Shown: piece by piece, positions 62,237-64,000 of the stretch | How the letters are laid out: each line of letters starts with the position of its first letter | Numbering within the stretch: position 1 is the stretch's first letter | Origin: Gavia stellata | Lineage: Eukaryota > Chordata > Aves > Gaviiformes > Gaviidae | DNA: 64,000 nucleotides | Assembly (NCBI RefSeq): GCF_030936135.1 | Contig: NC_082604.1 | Coordinates: forward strand, 8,315,001 to 8,379,000 | Direction: 5' to 3' | Notes under the pieces: model-generated | What the model saw: only the letters and a program-made list of their open reading frames with translations | Database searches by the model: none | What the model was told of the DNA's origin: nothing | Position numbers and translations under genes: made by a program

Positions 62237-64000
62237 CCTTCTGCTTTGGAATTTCGACAAGTGCTACATCGCTTTGCTGCATCTTAAAAGAATTTTATAA
62301 GAGAACATTTCAATGTAGGCTTCTGTCTATGCCCTCTGCTTCAACTGCTGAAGCAGCAAAGATCCAGCTTGAGAGGCTGAGCTAGGTACAATATTCGTCT
62401 TGCCATGGCTCATGTTTCGAATATGCTGGACATGAGGTGTGGTAAAAACTGGCAGACAACCCTGCCAAATATTGGGTGTGCATAATCCAGGCCAGAAGAG
62501 CTGAGAAATCCCCCTGTGTGAATGGAAGGCCACAAGCACATATTACCACAGTAAACTCAACTGACACGCAAAAGGTCCAGAGTCTTGCCCAGAGCAAACA
62601 CCCTCACAGAACCACGCAAGGAGCTTGGCGGATCTTTCGCCCACCACACACACCGGAGAAGCCACTGCAGTCCGAAGGGAAATGGGTATTTGCCTTTAGC
62701 ATCGGCAACCTATTTGGTGCGTGCCAAGGCGGCCAGCCTGCTCTGCCTCCCAGGGCTGCGTGCAGCTCCTTTCGCTGGTAAACTGTAACAGTGAAGAGAT
62801 GGTCAGACAACACGAGAAGTGTACTAGTCTTTACACCCCTGACTGAGAAGTAAAAATTGTGTTAAAAACAAAGACACGTTTCAATGAATAAAATCTTGTA
62901 CTTTCAATTTTAGAGGGTTTTTTTGAAGAAAATTCACATTGTGGTACAGCAATATAGTATAAGAGATTCTGGCAGGAGACAAGCACAGCTCAGAGCAGAC
63001 CTCTGTCCTGTTAGCAACATTTGACGATGCATCGCCATTATCTGCCTTCCTCATTGGAGGAAAAAAAAAAAAATCCCTTTCCAAAGCACATATGTCAAAG
63101 ACCAATATCCAAAGACTTCTAGGTTCTCCTATTGCTATTACTGAGAAAGGAAAGTAAAAAGCAAGTCATTAAAAGGAGGTGACTTTTCTGCCAGACTGGC
63201 TTCCATTACAGCAGTTTTCACACAGCAATCTCTAAAGATATTACCAGAATGAGCACTTACAGTGCCTCCTCCAAGAAATGAAGTTTGCTCAGTTAAAAAC
63301 AATACCAAGGAAAGAAGTTCTGAAAAGAAACCAGCTGTGTCACTTGGGAGGCACTTAATGCATTGCCACATGTATGTTTGTTTCTTTTTACCAATAAAAA
63401 TGAGTGATTGAGACCCAAATGCTTCTGTATTTTTCAAGAATATAGAAGACAGATGCTACAATATCTAAGCTGGATAAATGAAATGTAATATCTGATTGCC
63501 ACTTGAAGAGCTGCAGAGTTTACTATGTTTATCCTGTGGGGCCGTTCATGGGGGTTACACACAACACAAGTTACTCAGACAGAAGTGACATGCCCACGGT
63601 GAAGACACTGCGGAACCACCTCGTTCTGCACAGAGGGAGGGAGCGAGGGCTTCAGGAACGCCCCGGCCTGTGAACCCTGGGAACACCCTGCTCCCTACCT
63701 CCTCCAGCGACCCACATACCCTTCCTGCCCATCCTGCTGCAGAGCGGTAACGGAAAGCTGGGAACAGCAATTGCAAACCACCACAGCCTGACTCACTGGA
63801 ATTTTCTCTAATCTAAACTAAAGCTTCACCTTCACTTACACTGAATCACTCCTCATGAATAGTCTCTTCATATCTTACCTTTTAACAAACCAGTGGCAGC
63901 CACAGCCTAAATTATTTGCCAACAGCACTCCATTGCTGTCAGCATCCCTGCGTTTTAAAAAAAAAAAAAGAGAGATGAGGTTATGTTACTCACTTGCCAG

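Larger units (their letters stand above)
44916..64000 (-). other. SPSB4: Last intron of SPSB4 (partial, over 19 kb)
   Basis: From the acceptor of the SOCS-box exon to the window edge there is no open frame resembling a SPRY domain, which in this family is encoded largely in one long exon of several hundred bases. The stretch is therefore read as intron, on the sense strand of the minus-strand gene, entering the exon in phase 1. It holds simple repeats, an AGCT-rich cluster, poly-G tracts, a tandem duplication, relic repeats and several more GC-rich patches (47.6-48.1, 50.5-51.1, 55.9-56.5, 59.2-59.4, 62.5-62.8 and 63.5-63.8 kb). No gene on either strand could be recognised inside it. Confidence 0.8.

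Noticed and set aside
44916..64000. SPRY-domain exon of SPSB4
   Set aside because: Looked for on the minus strand. No long GC-rich open frame with the family's HAWNPEDRS-type or similar motifs is present; it must be to the right of the window.

Overview
The window is vertebrate nuclear DNA, almost certainly from a bird. It is AT-rich, gene-poor and intron-like. It carries a typical avian CR1 retrotransposon 3' end (about 32.04-32.10 kb), one solo retroviral LTR (2.73-3.13 kb), a CORE-SINE/MIR relic and several ancient palindromic repeats of the kind scattered through sauropsid genomes. Nothing bacterial is present: there are no operons, tRNAs, rRNAs or CRISPR arrays, and most open frames are chance frames.

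The one gene I can name is on the minus strand. A 128-bp terminal coding exon at 44788-44915 encodes 41 residues plus stop that form a complete SOCS box. It matches the C-terminus of SPSB4 (SPRY domain and SOCS box protein 4) better than its paralogue SPSB1. The exon has a clean splice acceptor and a phase-1 junction. Everything to its right (44916-64000) reads as the last intron of SPSB4. The large SPRY exon is not in the window, so that intron exceeds 19 kb. The 3' UTR runs leftward, with candidate poly(A) signals near 44.37, 44.23 and 43.6 kb.

Left of SPSB4 is about 44 kb without a recognisable protein-coding exon. At 29.5-30.7 kb it holds a CpG-rich island that looks like a promoter. In mammals PXYLP1 lies next downstream of SPSB4 in the same orientation, so this island could be its promoter; I found no PXYLP1 coding exon, and this is inference from synteny only. 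Two unassigned segments have good splice signals (18176-18311 minus, 39078-39165 plus). Two open frames are unusually long for AT-rich DNA (28159-28746 and 36261-36944, both plus); I do not recognise either product.

Other structure includes near-perfect short palindromes (25.56, 33.50, 42.84 and 43.05 kb), a hairpin built on CA/TG repeats at 5.8 kb, an AGCTATT-rich cluster at 49.5 kb, G22 and G24 homopolymers at 55.8 and 62.2 kb, a 26-bp tandem duplication at 58.5 kb and three CTCF-like motifs. I see no convincing undescribed multi-gene system. The best leads are the two long open frames and the unassigned splice-flanked segments near the CpG island.
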